From NCBI GenBank assembly GCA_945861785.1, contig CAMAWD010000036.1:1-55360 (forward strand): a stretch of DNA of 55,360 nt, given 5' to 3'. The notes under the pieces are model-generated. The model searched no databases, was not told the DNA's origin, and saw only the letters and a list, made by a program, of their open reading frames with translations. The DNA comes from Rhodoferax sp. OV413 (GTDB taxonomy: Bacteria > Pseudomonadota > Gammaproteobacteria > Burkholderiales > Burkholderiaceae_C). This document shows, piece by piece, positions 1 to 9,297 of the stretch (position 1 is the first letter of the stretch; each line of letters begins with the position of its first letter). The position numbers and the translations under genes were made by a program.

Positions 1-3
1 GCA

Positions 4-110
4 GCCCGAGGGTCGGTGCGCGCAGCGCACTTCGTCATCATTCTGGCCGCGGTTGTCCGAACGAAGCGCCTGCAGGGCGCGCAGTGAGTTCTGCGGCCCG
101 ACCCTCGGGC
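4..110. repeat. Long imperfect inverted repeat
   Basis: The arms GCCCGAGGGTCGG (4-16) and CCGACCCTCGGGC (98-110) are perfectly complementary over 13 bp. Further in, CACTTCGT near 29-36 and ACGAAG near 61-66 also pair. The whole could fold into a roughly 107-nt hairpin. No protein-coding signal is visible in 1-343, so this stretch is intergenic repeat DNA. Its function is unknown. Confidence 0.6.
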
Positions 111-254
111 GAGCACCACAGGGCAGTCGGCGCGTTCAGCGCCCGACCGTTCCAGTATGAGCCTCCGCTGGGCTGCGCCTGCCGCGACGCGCGCCAACGC
201 CAACGCCAACCCAGACCAGGCAACGAACGACCGCAAAGGGCCAACACCGTCCGC

Positions 255-300
255 GGGGTCAGGTCTTGCGTTGCAATATGGCAAAACAAGACCTGACCCC
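255..300. repeat. REP-type palindrome
   Basis: A perfect 14-bp inverted repeat, GGGGTCAGGTCTTG (255-268) and CAAGACCTGACCCC (287-300), encloses an 18-nt loop that itself contains TTGC/GCAA. I recognise this sequence as a REP palindrome of the kind mobilised by IS200-like REP-associated transposases in proteobacteria. No such transposase is in the window. It lies just downstream of the EamA gene's stop codon and is followed by two copies of TCGGACCCTGTG. Confidence 0.65.
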
Positions 301-343
301 TCGGACCCTGTGTGTGTGCTCGGACCCTGTGACCCCTCGGACC

Positions 344-1219
344 TCAAGGCGCGGTAGCGGCGGCTGACCGGCCGTGCAGCGTCGTCGCCCCGATCGCCCC
401 CAGAATCAGCGCCCCGCCCCAGAACACACCCGCTGCTGGCAACTCTCCGTGCGCCATCCACACCCACAGCGGGTTCAGGAATGCGTCGGACATCGTGATC
501 AGCACCATCTGGGTCACCGGCACATGGCGTGCGCCGCGCATGTACAGCACCATCGGCAGGGCCAGCTGGATGGCGCCCATCAGGAACAACACGGCGATGG
601 TCGTGGTGGCAACCGGCGCCAGCGTGCCGAACAGCGACACCAGCACGAAGATGCTCAAACCGCCGACGATCATCGCCGGCTCCATGCCCTGGGCGCTGTA
701 ACGGCGCAACGCCACACTCTGCCCGGCAAAACAGATGGCCATGACCAGCGCCACCATAGAACCAGCAAACCCGCTGACCGAGGCGTTTCGCTCGCTGAAG
801 GCGATCACCCCCACGCCGAACAGCGCGACAACGGTGGCCAGGTAGAACACCAACCGCGTGCGTTCACCTAGCCACACGCGTGCCAGCACCGCCGCGAACA
901 GGCCGGACGTCGCGCCCAGACAGGACACGGCCGCCACGCTGGCAAGTTTCAATGCCAGGATGTAGGCCGAGGAACCAACGGCAAAAAACCCGGCAGCGAT
1001 CAGCACCGCCATCGGGTTGGCCTGGCGGAACAGCGCCACCGTGCCCCGGCCGTAATGCAGCACGGTCCAGACCAACAGCGACAGGCACATGCCCAGCCCG
1101 CGCCATGCGTTGAAGGTCCAGGGATCGGTGCTGGGCAACCAGCGCACGAAGACGCCGCTCAGGCTCCAGAAAAAAGTCGCCCCAAGTACCAGCCACAGGC
1201 CCTTGGCACGGGCGCTCAT
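344..1219 (-). CDS. EamA/DMT-family transporter
   Basis: The 291-residue protein is almost entirely hydrophobic with about ten predicted membrane segments in two repeats, the normal size and layout of drug/metabolite (EamA) transporters of the inner membrane. The substrate cannot be read from sequence. It starts at ATG 1219, 39 bp after the methyltransferase stop, and is the last gene of the choline/one-carbon run. By context it may export or import a metabolite of choline, betaine or methionine, which is inference only. Confidence 0.85.
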   Translation of the reverse strand: MSARAKGLWLVLGATFFWSLSGVFVRWLPSTDPWTFNAWRGLGMCLSLLVWTVLHYGRGTVALFRQANPMAVLIAAGFFAVGSSAYILALKLASVAAVSCLGATSGLFAAVLARVWLGERTRLVFYLATVVALFGVGVIAFSERNASVSGFAGSMVALVMAICFAGQSVALRRYSAQGMEPAMIVGGLSIFVLVSLFGTLAPVATTTIAVLFLMGAIQLALPMVLYMRGARHVPVTQMVLITMSDAFLNPLWVWMAHGELPAAGVFWGGALILGAIGATTLHGRSAAATAP

Positions 1220-1258
1220 CCGACAAGCTCAGTGGTGCGCACTGGGCGCACAGGCAGA

Positions 1259-2326
1259 TCAGTTGTCACTGGCACCAGCACGCCGTCCGCGGCCACGCTT
1301 GAGGTTGGCGCCCGGCGCGGCGCCGCCGAGGCGGCTTTGTTCACCACCCCACTGCGCCCGCGCGCCGGTGGAGACCTCGCCAAGTGACGACACGATGTCT
1401 TCCAGCGCGGGGCTCGGCGCGGGCGTGTGGGCCTCCAGCGCATCACGCATGGCACGCAGGTGTTTCGGCGACGTGCCGCAACAGCCACCAATGATGCGTG
1501 CACCGGCATCCAAGGCCATGCGCGCATACACCCCCATCAGCGCGGGCGTGCCGTTGTAGACGATAGCCCCATCCACATACTGCGGAATACCGCAGTTGCC
1601 CTTGGCCACCAAAACGACGTCAGGGCCGGCCGCCGCCGCCAGGTTGTGGATACAGGCCACCACCTCGGAGGCGCCCACGCCGCAGTTGGTGCCGCAGGCG
1701 GCCAAGCGCGGCACGAGCGTCTTTTCGAGCGCCGCGAAGTCGCTCGGCGAGATGCCCATCATGGTGCGGCCGTTGGTATCAAAACTCAGTGTGCAGACGA
1801 TCGGCAGACCGGTGCTGGCGGCGCCGGCCACGGCCGCCTGCACCTCCTCCACCGAGGACATGGTCTCGATCCACAACACGTCGGCGCCACCTTCGGCGAG
1901 CGCCCTGGCCTGTTCTGCAAAGGCCTCGGTGGCCTGCGCGATGCCCAGGGGGCCGATCGGCTCCATGATTTCGCCGGTCGGCCCCATGCTGCCAGCCACC
2001 GCCACTTCCCGGCCACTGGCATCGGCAACGGCACGGGCCAGCCGTGCGGCGGTCGTATTGAGCTCCTGCACGCGCGCCTCGGCATGGTGCAGCTTGAGTC
2101 GGTAACGCGTACCGCCAAAGCTGTTGGTCAGCAGGATGTCGGCACCGGCATCCACGAAACTCTGGTGCAAGGCGGTGATCTTGGCGGGTTGTTCGGTGTT
2201 CCACAACTCGGGCGCGTCGCCGGACATCAGGCCGGCGTCGAACAGGTTGCTGCCGGTTGCGCCGTCGGCGAGCAGCCAGGGACGGGTGGTGAGAAGGTGG
2301 GTGAATCGGTTGGTGGCTGCGGTCAT
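1259..2326 (-). CDS. Betaine/homocysteine S-methyltransferase family protein
   Basis: This 355-residue protein covers a complete Pfam S-methyl_trans (homocysteine-binding) TIM barrel. The three zinc-ligand cysteines of the family are visible: C215 in GTNCGVG, and C282-C283 in GGCCGTSPKHL. Homocysteine methyltransferases of this type either take a methyl directly from betaine (BHMT) or form the first module of cobalamin-dependent MetH. The operon supplies separate methyl-folate, B12 and activator modules, so both roles are possible. I chose ATG 2326 (MTAATNRF) over an upstream in-frame codon at 2347 because 2326 removes overlap with the preceding stop at 2340. Confidence 0.85.
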   Translation of the reverse strand: MTAATNRFTHLLTTRPWLLADGATGSNLFDAGLMSGDAPELWNTEQPAKITALHQSFVDAGADILLTNSFGGTRYRLKLHHAEARVQELNTTAARLARAVADASGREVAVAGSMGPTGEIMEPIGPLGIAQATEAFAEQARALAEGGADVLWIETMSSVEEVQAAVAGAASTGLPIVCTLSFDTNGRTMMGISPSDFAALEKTLVPRLAACGTNCGVGASEVVACIHNLAAAAGPDVVLVAKGNCGIPQYVDGAIVYNGTPALMGVYARMALDAGARIIGGCCGTSPKHLRAMRDALEAHTPAPSPALEDIVSSLGEVSTGARAQWGGEQSRLGGAAPGANLKRGRGRRAGASDN

Positions 2327-2339
2327 GAAAAAAAGGTTC

Positions 2340-3359
2340 TCAGGCAATTTGATCTGGCGTCACGACGACCCAGTTGCGGTCGGCGGTGACAGGGTGGCCG
2401 TGCTCCAATTGTGAAGCGGCATGGTGGGTTTGCATGGCGCGGATGCGGTCATGGTAGTCGGGCTTGCGCGCCACGAACAGGCGCAGCGAACCCTGGTCGA
2501 CGTCGGGACCGCGGAAAAACATCGGGCCATCGCTGTCTGGCGTGTCGCCCGCCACCAGCACCGGCCTCTTCCAGGCGTGGATGTAGGTATGAATGGCTGC
2601 CTGTTTGCCCTCGTACCAGGGCATCGGCGCCCACAGGGTGTGGGTGAGCTCAAAGTCGAGCAGCGCGCCAGGTTCGTACCTGCCCTGCGTGATCAGCTTG
2701 CGCGCCGTCGTCACATCGCCGGTGCGGCGATCGCGCAGCAGCAGCGACACGCCGATCACGTTCTGCGGCTTCACGTTGTAGCCGTATTGCGGGTCGGCCA
2801 GCACCATGCGCACCAGTTCCTCGGCTGCGGCGCTGACCACAAACACCTCGATGCCGTGGTGCATGAGCCGGTTGTAGAGTTCCTGCTGGCCGCGCTGCAG
2901 GCGCGGAGGCTCGACCTCGATCTGCACCGTCTGGTCGTCGACGTAACACTGCGCGGGGATTTTGCCGCCGGCCGCCAGCATGGCGTCCAGGTGCCCCTTG
3001 AGTTCGCGCAGCGTGAAGCCGGCGAAGATCTGCGAGGCCCACGGGTAACCGATCTGGTCGTCGATCTCGCCGAGCCGGAAGTAGTAGCTGTGCAGGCTCT
3101 CGCGCTGCCCCGCGGTGTCGCGAAACGGGATGATCTTCAGCGACGGGTGCATGGTGTCTCGGGTCAACACGCCGCGCGCCTCCATGAAGGGCAGCAATGA
3201 ACCCACCAGGTCGTGGTGGTAACTGGTGTTGTCGGCGTCGAACACGGCGAACGCGCCCTGGTGCGAATTGGCGGCGATGAGTGCGTCGAGGCGCTGTGCG
3301 GCGTCGACCGGCCAATGGCGCAAGGCCGGCGCATCCTGCGGCGCAGTAGGAGAAGTCAT
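2340..3359 (-). CDS. pchP: Phosphorylcholine phosphatase-like HAD hydrolase
   Basis: 339-residue HAD-superfamily phosphatase. Motif I is FDADNTSY (D41, D43), motif II S176 in VVSAAAE, motif III K252 with GDTPDSD at 271-277. The DxDNTSY and GDTPDSD signatures match Pseudomonas phosphorylcholine phosphatase PchP, which releases choline from phosphocholine. The Pseudomonas enzyme is exported, but this one has no signal peptide: the N-terminus (MTSPTAPQDAPALRHW) is polar. It therefore probably acts in the cytoplasm. It lies between choline dehydrogenase and the homocysteine methyltransferase, which fits feeding choline into the pathway. ATG 3359 was preferred to 3389, which would lie within the betA coding end. 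Confidence 0.75.
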   Translation of the reverse strand: MTSPTAPQDAPALRHWPVDAAQRLDALIAANSHQGAFAVFDADNTSYHHDLVGSLLPFMEARGVLTRDTMHPSLKIIPFRDTAGQRESLHSYYFRLGEIDDQIGYPWASQIFAGFTLRELKGHLDAMLAAGGKIPAQCYVDDQTVQIEVEPPRLQRGQQELYNRLMHHGIEVFVVSAAAEELVRMVLADPQYGYNVKPQNVIGVSLLLRDRRTGDVTTARKLITQGRYEPGALLDFELTHTLWAPMPWYEGKQAAIHTYIHAWKRPVLVAGDTPDSDGPMFFRGPDVDQGSLRLFVARKPDYHDRIRAMQTHHAASQLEHGHPVTADRNWVVVTPDQIA

Positions 3360-3385
3360 GGTGTTGGTGTTCACAGGACGGCCGT

Positions 3386-5056
3386 TCAACGCTGCAGCGT
3401 CTGGTAGTGGGGATGCATGAACACCGGCGCGTCAGACACCGGCAAGGGCCCGCGGCCCCGGACCACGTCGGCCAGTTTCTCGGCCATCATGATGGTGGGC
3501 ACATTGAGGTTGCCACTCACCACCTCGGGCATGATGGACGCATCCACCACGCGCAGGTTCTGCACGCCATGCACGCGGCCCGCGCCATCCACCACCGCCA
3601 TGTCGTCCATGCCCATGCGGCAGGAGCAGGACGGGTGGTAGGCGGTCTCGGCACTGGCACGGATGTGGGCGTCGATCTCGGCATCGGTCTGCACCGCCGG
3701 GCCGGGCGAGAGCTCCGCGCCACGGTAGCGGTCGAAGGCTTTTTGCGCGAACACTTCACGCGTGAGCCGGATTGCCGCGCGCATCTCCTTGCGGTCCTGC
3801 CCGGTGCCCATGTAGTTGAAAAGGATCTCCGGGGCGTCGGTGGCCTTGGCGCTGCGCAAGCGCACATGGCCGCGGCTGGTAGGCCGCATCGGGCCCACAT
3901 GGGCCTGGAAGCCGTGGCCGGTGGCGGGGGCATTGCCGTCGTACCGCACCGCCATCGGCAGAAAGTGGTACTGCAGGTCGGGGTGGGCCACACCCGCCTC
4001 GCTGCGGATGAAACCGCCCGACTCGAAATGGTTGGTGGCGCCCAGCCCGCTCTGGAACAGCAGCCACTCCAGCCCGATCTTTGCCTTGACCAGCGGGTTG
4101 ACTGCCGAATACAGTGTGATCGGCTCCTTGCAGGCGAACTGCACGTAGGTCTCGAGGTGGTCCTGCAGGTTCTCGCCGACGCCCTTCAGCGCGGCCACCA
4201 TCGGGATGCCCAGCGGCTGCAGCCGCTCCGGGTTGCCGATGCCCGACAACTGCAGCAACTGCGGCGAGTTGATCGCGCCGCCACACAGAATGACTTCGCG
4301 TGCCGCGCGCAGTTGCTTCAGCGCACCACCCTGCGCCACTTCCACGCCCGTGGCGCGCGGCGCGTCCGGCGGCCCGTCGAACAGGATGCGTGTGGCGAGT
4401 GCGCCGGTCTGCAGCGTGAGGTTCGGCCGCTGGAGCGCCGGACGCAGGTAGGCCATGGCAGTGCTCCAGCGCCGGCCCTTGTGCACTGTCATGTCCATCG
4501 GGCCGAAACCCTCCTGGCGGTAACCGTTCATGTCCTCCGTGCGCGCGTAACCGGCCTCGACACCGGCCTCGATGAATGCGTTGTACAGCGGGTTGTTGCA
4601 AGCACCTGTGCTCACCTGCAACGGCCCGGAATCGCCGCGGTAGGCGTCCCCCCCCTTGGCACGGGTCTCGGACTTGCGAAAGTACGGCAGGCAGCGGGCG
4701 TAGGACCAGTCGCCGAGTTCGTACTTCTGCGCCCAGCCGTCGTAATCGAGTGCATGGCCGCGGACATAGACCATGCCGTTGATCGACGACGAGCCACCGA
4801 TGACCTTGCCGCGCGGGCAATGGATGCGCCGCCCGTCCATGAAGGGTTCGGGTTCGCTCTCGTACATCCAGGTGTAGCGCGGATTGGCCATCGGGTAGGC
4901 AAAACCCGAGGGCATGTGGATGAACAGGTTGTGGTCCATGCCGCCGGCTTCGAGCAGCAACACGCGCACGCCGGGGTCTTCGCTCAGGCGATTGGCCATC
5001 ACGCTGCCGGCCGAACCGGCGCCGACGATGATGTAGTCGAACTCGGCCTTGGCCAT
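3386..5056 (-). CDS. betA: Choline dehydrogenase (GMC oxidoreductase)
   Basis: 556 residues, the usual length of BetA. The N-terminal FAD-binding motif [18 protein letters not shown] (residues 7-24), GMC signature 1 around [14 protein letters not shown], and the C-terminal segment with [10 protein letters not shown] and [12 protein letters not shown] are all present. Family knowledge: it oxidises choline to betaine aldehyde at the membrane. Other GMC alcohol oxidases look similar, but the neighbours (choX, pchP, a betB stump) argue for choline. ATG 5056 lies 2 bp after the stop of the truncated aldehyde dehydrogenase and has no clear Shine-Dalgarno of its own, so translation may depend on reinitiation after that stump. 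Confidence 0.85.
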   Translation of the reverse strand: MAKAEFDYIIVGAGSAGSVMANRLSEDPGVRVLLLEAGGMDHNLFIHMPSGFAYPMANPRYTWMYESEPEPFMDGRRIHCPRGKVIGGSSSINGMVYVRGHALDYDGWAQKYELGDWSYARCLPYFRKSETRAKGGDAYRGDSGPLQVSTGACNNPLYNAFIEAGVEAGYARTEDMNGYRQEGFGPMDMTVHKGRRWSTAMAYLRPALQRPNLTLQTGALATRILFDGPPDAPRATGVEVAQGGALKQLRAAREVILCGGAINSPQLLQLSGIGNPERLQPLGIPMVAALKGVGENLQDHLETYVQFACKEPITLYSAVNPLVKAKIGLEWLLFQSGLGATNHFESGGFIRSEAGVAHPDLQYHFLPMAVRYDGNAPATGHGFQAHVGPMRPTSRGHVRLRSAKATDAPEILFNYMGTGQDRKEMRAAIRLTREVFAQKAFDRYRGAELSPGPAVQTDAEIDAHIRASAETAYHPSCSCRMGMDDMAVVDGAGRVHGVQNLRVVDASIMPEVVSGNLNVPTIMMAEKLADVVRGRGPLPVSDAPVFMHPHYQTLQR

Positions 5057-5058
5057 GG

Positions 5059-5253
5059 TCAACGGCAGCCGCAGGCGACTTCGAGCGCGGCCAACTCCGC
5101 GTCGACATCGGCGCTGTCGGCGTCATGCACAAGGCCGATCAGCGCACCGGTGGCAGGGCTGATGTTGTCGAACGCCTCGCCGCCACCGACCCACGCCTGT
5201 CCGTCCACAAATCCGGAAATGCCGATTTCACCCATCAGACTCTGTCTCTCCAT
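5059..5253 (-). pseudogene. betB: Truncated betaine-aldehyde dehydrogenase stump
   Basis: The 64 codons encode only the extreme N-terminus of an aldehyde dehydrogenase: SGFVDGQAWVGGGEAF, FDNISPATGALIG and then a helix like that before the first Rossmann domain. The reading frame then ends at TGA 5059, two bases before betA. A normal ALDH is about 480-500 residues, so almost 90 percent, including the catalytic Cys and Glu, is missing. An internal deletion that joined the 5' end of betB to betA would explain this. ATG 5253 follows an AGGTG Shine-Dalgarno-like sequence, so the stump may still be translated and couple to betA. Confidence 0.7.
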
Positions 5254-5370
5254 CGAGTTCACCTGCCTGCCACCATGCGGGGCAAGGCGATCGACCCACA
5301 AACCACCGGGCTGACGCCGTCGACGCTGGCACACGATGCCACCGGCCGGCTCGGGGCGCCCCGCAAACCC

Positions 5371-6312
5371 TCAGCGCTTGAGCGCCGCCTGGACCTCGGC
5401 CAGGCCATCCTTGCCGTCGAAGGTCTTGACGCCTTTGAGCCAGGCTTCCAGCACACCGGGGTTCTTCTTGAGGAAGTTGCGCGCCGCCACGTTGGGCTTG
5501 GCCTTTTCGAGGATCGGGCCCATGACCTGGTTTTCCATGTCGGTGGTGAACTGCAGGTTCTTCAGGAAGGCTGTCACGTTGGGGCACTTTGCCTCGTAGG
5601 ACGGCGGCACCGCGGTGTAGACCTTGGCCTCACCCAGGTTGGGACCGAACACGTCGTCGCCACCGGCCAGGTAACGCATCTTCATCTGCACGTTCATCGG
5701 GTGCGGCTCCCAGCCCAGGAACACGATCGCCTTTTTGGCGCGGATGGCGCGTTGGGCCTCAACCAGCATGCCGGCCTCGGACGACTCCACCATCTTGAAG
5801 GCTTTCAGGCCGAACTTGTTGTCCTTGATCATGCCGGCGATCAGCGCGTTGCCGTCGTTGCCGGGTTCGATGCCGTGGATCTTGCCGCCCAGGTCCTTCT
5901 CGAACCTGGCGATGTCGGCGAAGGTCTTCAGCCCCTTGTCGTACAGGTAGTCGGGCACGGCCAGCGTGTATTTGGCGCCCACCAGGTTGGGTTGGTCGAG
6001 CACCTTGATCTGATTCGCCTTGACGAAAGGCTCGATCACCGGGGTCATGGACGGGTTCCAGTAGCCCAGGAACACGTCGATCTGCTTGTTCTTGAGGCCG
6101 GCGAACGCGATCGGTATCGATGCGATCGTGACCGTCGACTTGTAGCCCAACCCTTCGAGCACCACCGAGGCCAGCCCGGTGGTGGCGGCGATATCACTCC
6201 AGCCCACGTCGGCAAAACGCACGGTCTTGCAACTGGCGTCTTCAGCCGCGCTGACCCGCAGTCCGACGGACAAGAGGGCAGAGGCAACAACGGCCAAGGT
6301 CTTGAGTTTCAT
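5371..6312 (-). CDS. choX: Choline-binding periplasmic protein
   Basis: 313 residues with a Sec signal peptide (MKLKTLAVVASALLSVGLRVSA, cleavage near residue 22) and an OpuAC-type substrate-binding fold. The choline box of Sinorhizobium ChoX aligns well: W38, D40, W85 (GYWNP), Y115, N152 (GND) and W201 (GWEPHPMN). It should deliver choline to an ABC permease. No permease or ATPase is adjacent, and the likely partners choV and choW are 14 kb away at 19.9-22.0 kb. It starts at ATG 6312 after GAGGATC and is followed by 117 bp before the betB stump. Confidence 0.85.
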   Translation of the reverse strand: MKLKTLAVVASALLSVGLRVSAAEDASCKTVRFADVGWSDIAATTGLASVVLEGLGYKSTVTIASIPIAFAGLKNKQIDVFLGYWNPSMTPVIEPFVKANQIKVLDQPNLVGAKYTLAVPDYLYDKGLKTFADIARFEKDLGGKIHGIEPGNDGNALIAGMIKDNKFGLKAFKMVESSEAGMLVEAQRAIRAKKAIVFLGWEPHPMNVQMKMRYLAGGDDVFGPNLGEAKVYTAVPPSYEAKCPNVTAFLKNLQFTTDMENQVMGPILEKAKPNVAARNFLKKNPGVLEAWLKGVKTFDGKDGLAEVQAALKR

Positions 6313-6340
6313 TGGGGATCCTCGGAGTGGAACGGCGATT

Positions 6341-8383
6341 TTAGGGGGCGATATCGGCCTTGGGGTCGCGCCTGGCGGCCCGCCGGCTCCGGGCGCTCGA
6401 TTCGTTGTGGATCACGGTGCGCTCCGGCAGCGTCACCGCCTCACGCAGGCGCTGGAACGGCGCGGTCAGGTGCGGAATGGCCATGGCCTCGACGAAGAAC
6501 TCCTGGAACCGTGGCTCGACCGCTGTTTCGATCTTCTCGACCCGGCGCACCAGTTGCTCGATCTCGCGGCGCGAGCGCTGGTCGAGCAACGCAATACGCG
6601 CGCCAGTGCCGGCGGCATTGCCCGCCGAACTCACATGGTCGAGCGCGCAGTCCGGGATCATGCCCAGCACCATCGCATATTTCACGTCGATGTGGCTGCC
6701 GAAGGCGCCGGCCAGGCGGATGCGGTCGACCTTCTCGATGCCCATGCGCTCCATCAGCAGCCGCACGCCGGCATACAGCGCCGCCTTGCCCAGCTGGATG
6801 GCGCGCACATCGTTCTGCGTGACCTTGATCGACGAAGTGCCGACACCGGCCTTGCAGATCTCATAGGAAAAGGTGCGGCCGTCGCTCTGGATGCGCGGGT
6901 TGCGCGCGGCCAGTTCGCCTTTGATGACGCCGTCATGGCGGATCACGCCGGCAAGGTACAACTCCGCCAGGATTTCGATGATGCCGGAGCCGCAGATGCC
7001 CGTCACACCGGTGGCCGCAGTCGCCGCCGCGAAGGCCGGGTCGTCGGACCACAGGTCGCAACCAATCACCTTGAAACGCGGCTCCAGCGTGGCGACATCG
7101 ACGCGCACGCGCTCGATGGCCCCCGGCGCCGCGCGTTGCCCGCAGCTGATCTGCGCACCTTCGAATGCGGGGCCGGTGGGGCTGGAGCAGGCCAGCAGGC
7201 GCTTGTTGTTGCCCAGCACGATCTCGGCGTTGGTGCCCACGTCGACCAGCAGGGTCACCTCTTCGCTCAGATCCGGCCGCTCGGCAAGAACCACCCCGGC
7301 AGTGTCGGCGCCCACATGGCCAGCAATACACGGCAACACGTAGATACGGGCATTGCGGTGGATATGAAAGTCGATCTCCACCGCCCACAAGGTGATGGCG
7401 CGGTCGGTGGCGAGTGCAAACGGCGCACCGCCCAGCTCGATCGGGTTGATGCCCAACAGCAGGTGGTGCATGATGGGATTGCCGACAAAGGTGGCCTCGA
7501 GGATGTCGGTGGCCGGAATGCCAACCTGCTGCGCCACATCGGTGGCGAGTTCATTGATGGCGCCGCGCACCGCGTCGGTCATCTCCTTCTCGCCGCCGGG
7601 GTTCATCATCACGTAGGACACCCGGCTCATCAGGTCTTCGCCAAACCGGATCTGCGGGTTCATGATGCCGGCGGCCGCCACCACGTCGCCGGTGGCCAGA
7701 TTGCACAGGTGCGCGGCGATGGTGGTGGAGCCCACATCGATGGCGATGCCGTAGGCGTGTTCCCGGAAACCCGGCCACACGGCAATGATCTGGCTCTCGC
7801 CATGCACCGCCACGGTGACTTTCCAGCCGCCTTCGCGCAGCGCTTGCTGAAGGTGCTGCAGCACCCGCACATCGCAGGCCAGGTTGGTCAGCCGCCACTC
7901 GAATTCCAGGGCATCTTCCAGCCGGCGCAGGTCGCCGGACGGATCGTGCATGTCGGGCTCCTGCACTTCGACAAAATGCAGGCGGATCACCGGGTCGAGC
8001 TCGATGTCGTGCGCCTCGGCGGCCTTGCGCACCACCTGGCGGTGCACCTGGCTGCCCGATGGCACATCGATCACCACATCGCCCAGCACCTGCGTGGAGC
8101 AGGACAACCGGCGACCGGCATCCATTGGCTGGGTCTTGCAATATTCCTCTTCGACCGCGCCGAAAGGCGTCAGGTTTTCGGCACGGGACTTGACGCCGTG
8201 TTTGGCGAATTCGCCAACCGCCACCGTCACCTGGCAGCGGCCGCAGATGCCTCGCCCGCCACAGACCGAATCGATGTCCACACCCAGCGACCGCGCCGCC
8301 TGCAGGACCGGTGTTCCCACCGGAAAGCGGCCTCTGCGGCCCGATGGGGTGAATACGACCAGTGCTTCCTTTGCGCCCACCAT
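6341..8383 (-). CDS. RamA-like corrinoid reductive activator (ferredoxin-ASKHA)
   Basis: 680 residues. The N-terminus is a 2Fe-2S ferredoxin domain with C41, C47, C50 (CGGRGICGRC) and C95. The rest is the ASKHA/actin-like DUF4445 architecture with nucleotide-binding motifs AIDVGSTTIAAH, LLVDVGTNAEIVLG and GICGSGIIEILAEL. Family knowledge: these proteins reduce inactive cob(II)alamin to cob(I)alamin with ATP. It starts at ATG 8383, 2 bp after the methyltransferase stop. With the separate B12, methyl-folate and homocysteine proteins in this operon it is the expected replacement for the flavodoxin-dependent activation domain of MetH. Confidence 0.88.
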   Translation of the reverse strand: MVGAKEALVVFTPSGRRGRFPVGTPVLQAARSLGVDIDSVCGGRGICGRCQVTVAVGEFAKHGVKSRAENLTPFGAVEEEYCKTQPMDAGRRLSCSTQVLGDVVIDVPSGSQVHRQVVRKAAEAHDIELDPVIRLHFVEVQEPDMHDPSGDLRRLEDALEFEWRLTNLACDVRVLQHLQQALREGGWKVTVAVHGESQIIAVWPGFREHAYGIAIDVGSTTIAAHLCNLATGDVVAAAGIMNPQIRFGEDLMSRVSYVMMNPGGEKEMTDAVRGAINELATDVAQQVGIPATDILEATFVGNPIMHHLLLGINPIELGGAPFALATDRAITLWAVEIDFHIHRNARIYVLPCIAGHVGADTAGVVLAERPDLSEEVTLLVDVGTNAEIVLGNNKRLLACSSPTGPAFEGAQISCGQRAAPGAIERVRVDVATLEPRFKVIGCDLWSDDPAFAAATAATGVTGICGSGIIEILAELYLAGVIRHDGVIKGELAARNPRIQSDGRTFSYEICKAGVGTSSIKVTQNDVRAIQLGKAALYAGVRLLMERMGIEKVDRIRLAGAFGSHIDVKYAMVLGMIPDCALDHVSSAGNAAGTGARIALLDQRSRREIEQLVRRVEKIETAVEPRFQEFFVEAMAIPHLTAPFQRLREAVTLPERTVIHNESSARSRRAARRDPKADIAP

Positions 8384-8385
8384 GG

Positions 8386-9297
8386 TCAGACCCGCCGGCG
8401 CCGGCCGACCTCGCGCCGGCCACGGCCCATTTCGCCATCCGCGCCCATCGCCGGATCGGCGCGGAACTTGCGAATCCAGCGTGCGCAATCAGGGTCGTGC
8501 CCCATCATCACGTCGGCCGCCATGCAGGCGCGCACCACCTCCTCGTGCAGCGGGTTGGTGATGGCCGAGGTCATGCCCGAGGCGATCGCCATGGTCAGGA
8601 AACCGGCGTTGATGCCGTTGCGTTCGGGCAGGCCGAAACTCACGTTCGATGCGCCGCAGGTGGTGTTGACCTTGAGCTCGGTGCGCAGGCGGTGCACCAG
8701 GGCCATCACCTGCACACCAGCCAGGTTGATGGCGCCGATCGGCATGACCAGCGGGTCGACCACGATGTCGCAGGCCGGAATGCCGTAGTCGGCGGCGCGT
8801 TCGACGATTTTCTTGGCCACTGCAAAACGCACATTCGGGTCTTGCGAGATGCCGGTCTCGTCATTGGAGATTGCCACTACGGCGGCGCCGTATTTCTTGA
8901 CCAGCGGGAGTACGGTCTCGAGGCGGTCTTCCTCGCCGGTGACGGAATTGACCAGCGGCTTGCCCTTGTAGACCGCCAGGCCGGCTTCGAGGGCCGCGAC
9001 GATGGAGGAGTCGATGGACAAGGGCACGTCGGTCACATCCTGCACCAGCTGTATCGCCCTGGCGAGCATGCCCGGCTCATCGGCCAGCGGGATGCCGGCG
9101 TTCACGTCCAGCATGTGGGCGCCGGCCTCTACCTGCGCCAGTGCATCGGCAATCACGCGGCTGTAGTCGCCAGCCAGCATTTCGGCGGCCATGATCTTGC
9201 GCCCGGTGGGATTGATGCGTTCGCCGATGATGACGAACGGGCGGTCGAAGCCGATCACGACTTCGCGGGTGGCTGAGCTGATGATGGTGTCCGTCAC
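8386..9297 (-). CDS. Methyltetrahydrofolate:corrinoid methyltransferase (pterin-binding)
   Basis: 303-residue pterin-binding TIM barrel of the AcsE/MtgA/MetH-domain-2 type. Typical elements are the start FVIIGERINPTGRK, GAHMLDVNAG, LSIDSS, NSVTGEEDR, DPLVMPIG and CGASNVSFGLPER. It moves the methyl group between 5-methyl-THF and a corrinoid protein. The start is GTG 9297, whose GTGA overlaps the metF stop by 4 bp, indicating translational coupling. Upstream in-frame codons to 9474 lie inside metF and give no family similarity. The C-terminal tail (GEMGRGRREVGRRRRV) is unusually arginine-rich. Confidence 0.9.
   Translation of the reverse strand: MTDTIISSATREVVIGFDRPFVIIGERINPTGRKIMAAEMLAGDYSRVIADALAQVEAGAHMLDVNAGIPLADEPGMLARAIQLVQDVTDVPLSIDSSIVAALEAGLAVYKGKPLVNSVTGEEDRLETVLPLVKKYGAAVVAISNDETGISQDPNVRFAVAKKIVERAADYGIPACDIVVDPLVMPIGAINLAGVQVMALVHRLRTELKVNTTCGASNVSFGLPERNGINAGFLTMAIASGMTSAITNPLHEEVVRACMAADVMMGHDPDCARWIRKFRADPAMGADGEMGRGRREVGRRRRV

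Noticed and set aside
3407-8788. Very long open frames on the plus strand (for example 3407-5314, 5125-6822, 6179-8788)
   Set aside because: They lie antisense to betA, choX, the RamA-like gene and the methyltransferase, all with clear family motifs. Their translations are rich in His, Arg, Gly and Ala with no domain, typical of shadow frames in GC-rich DNA.
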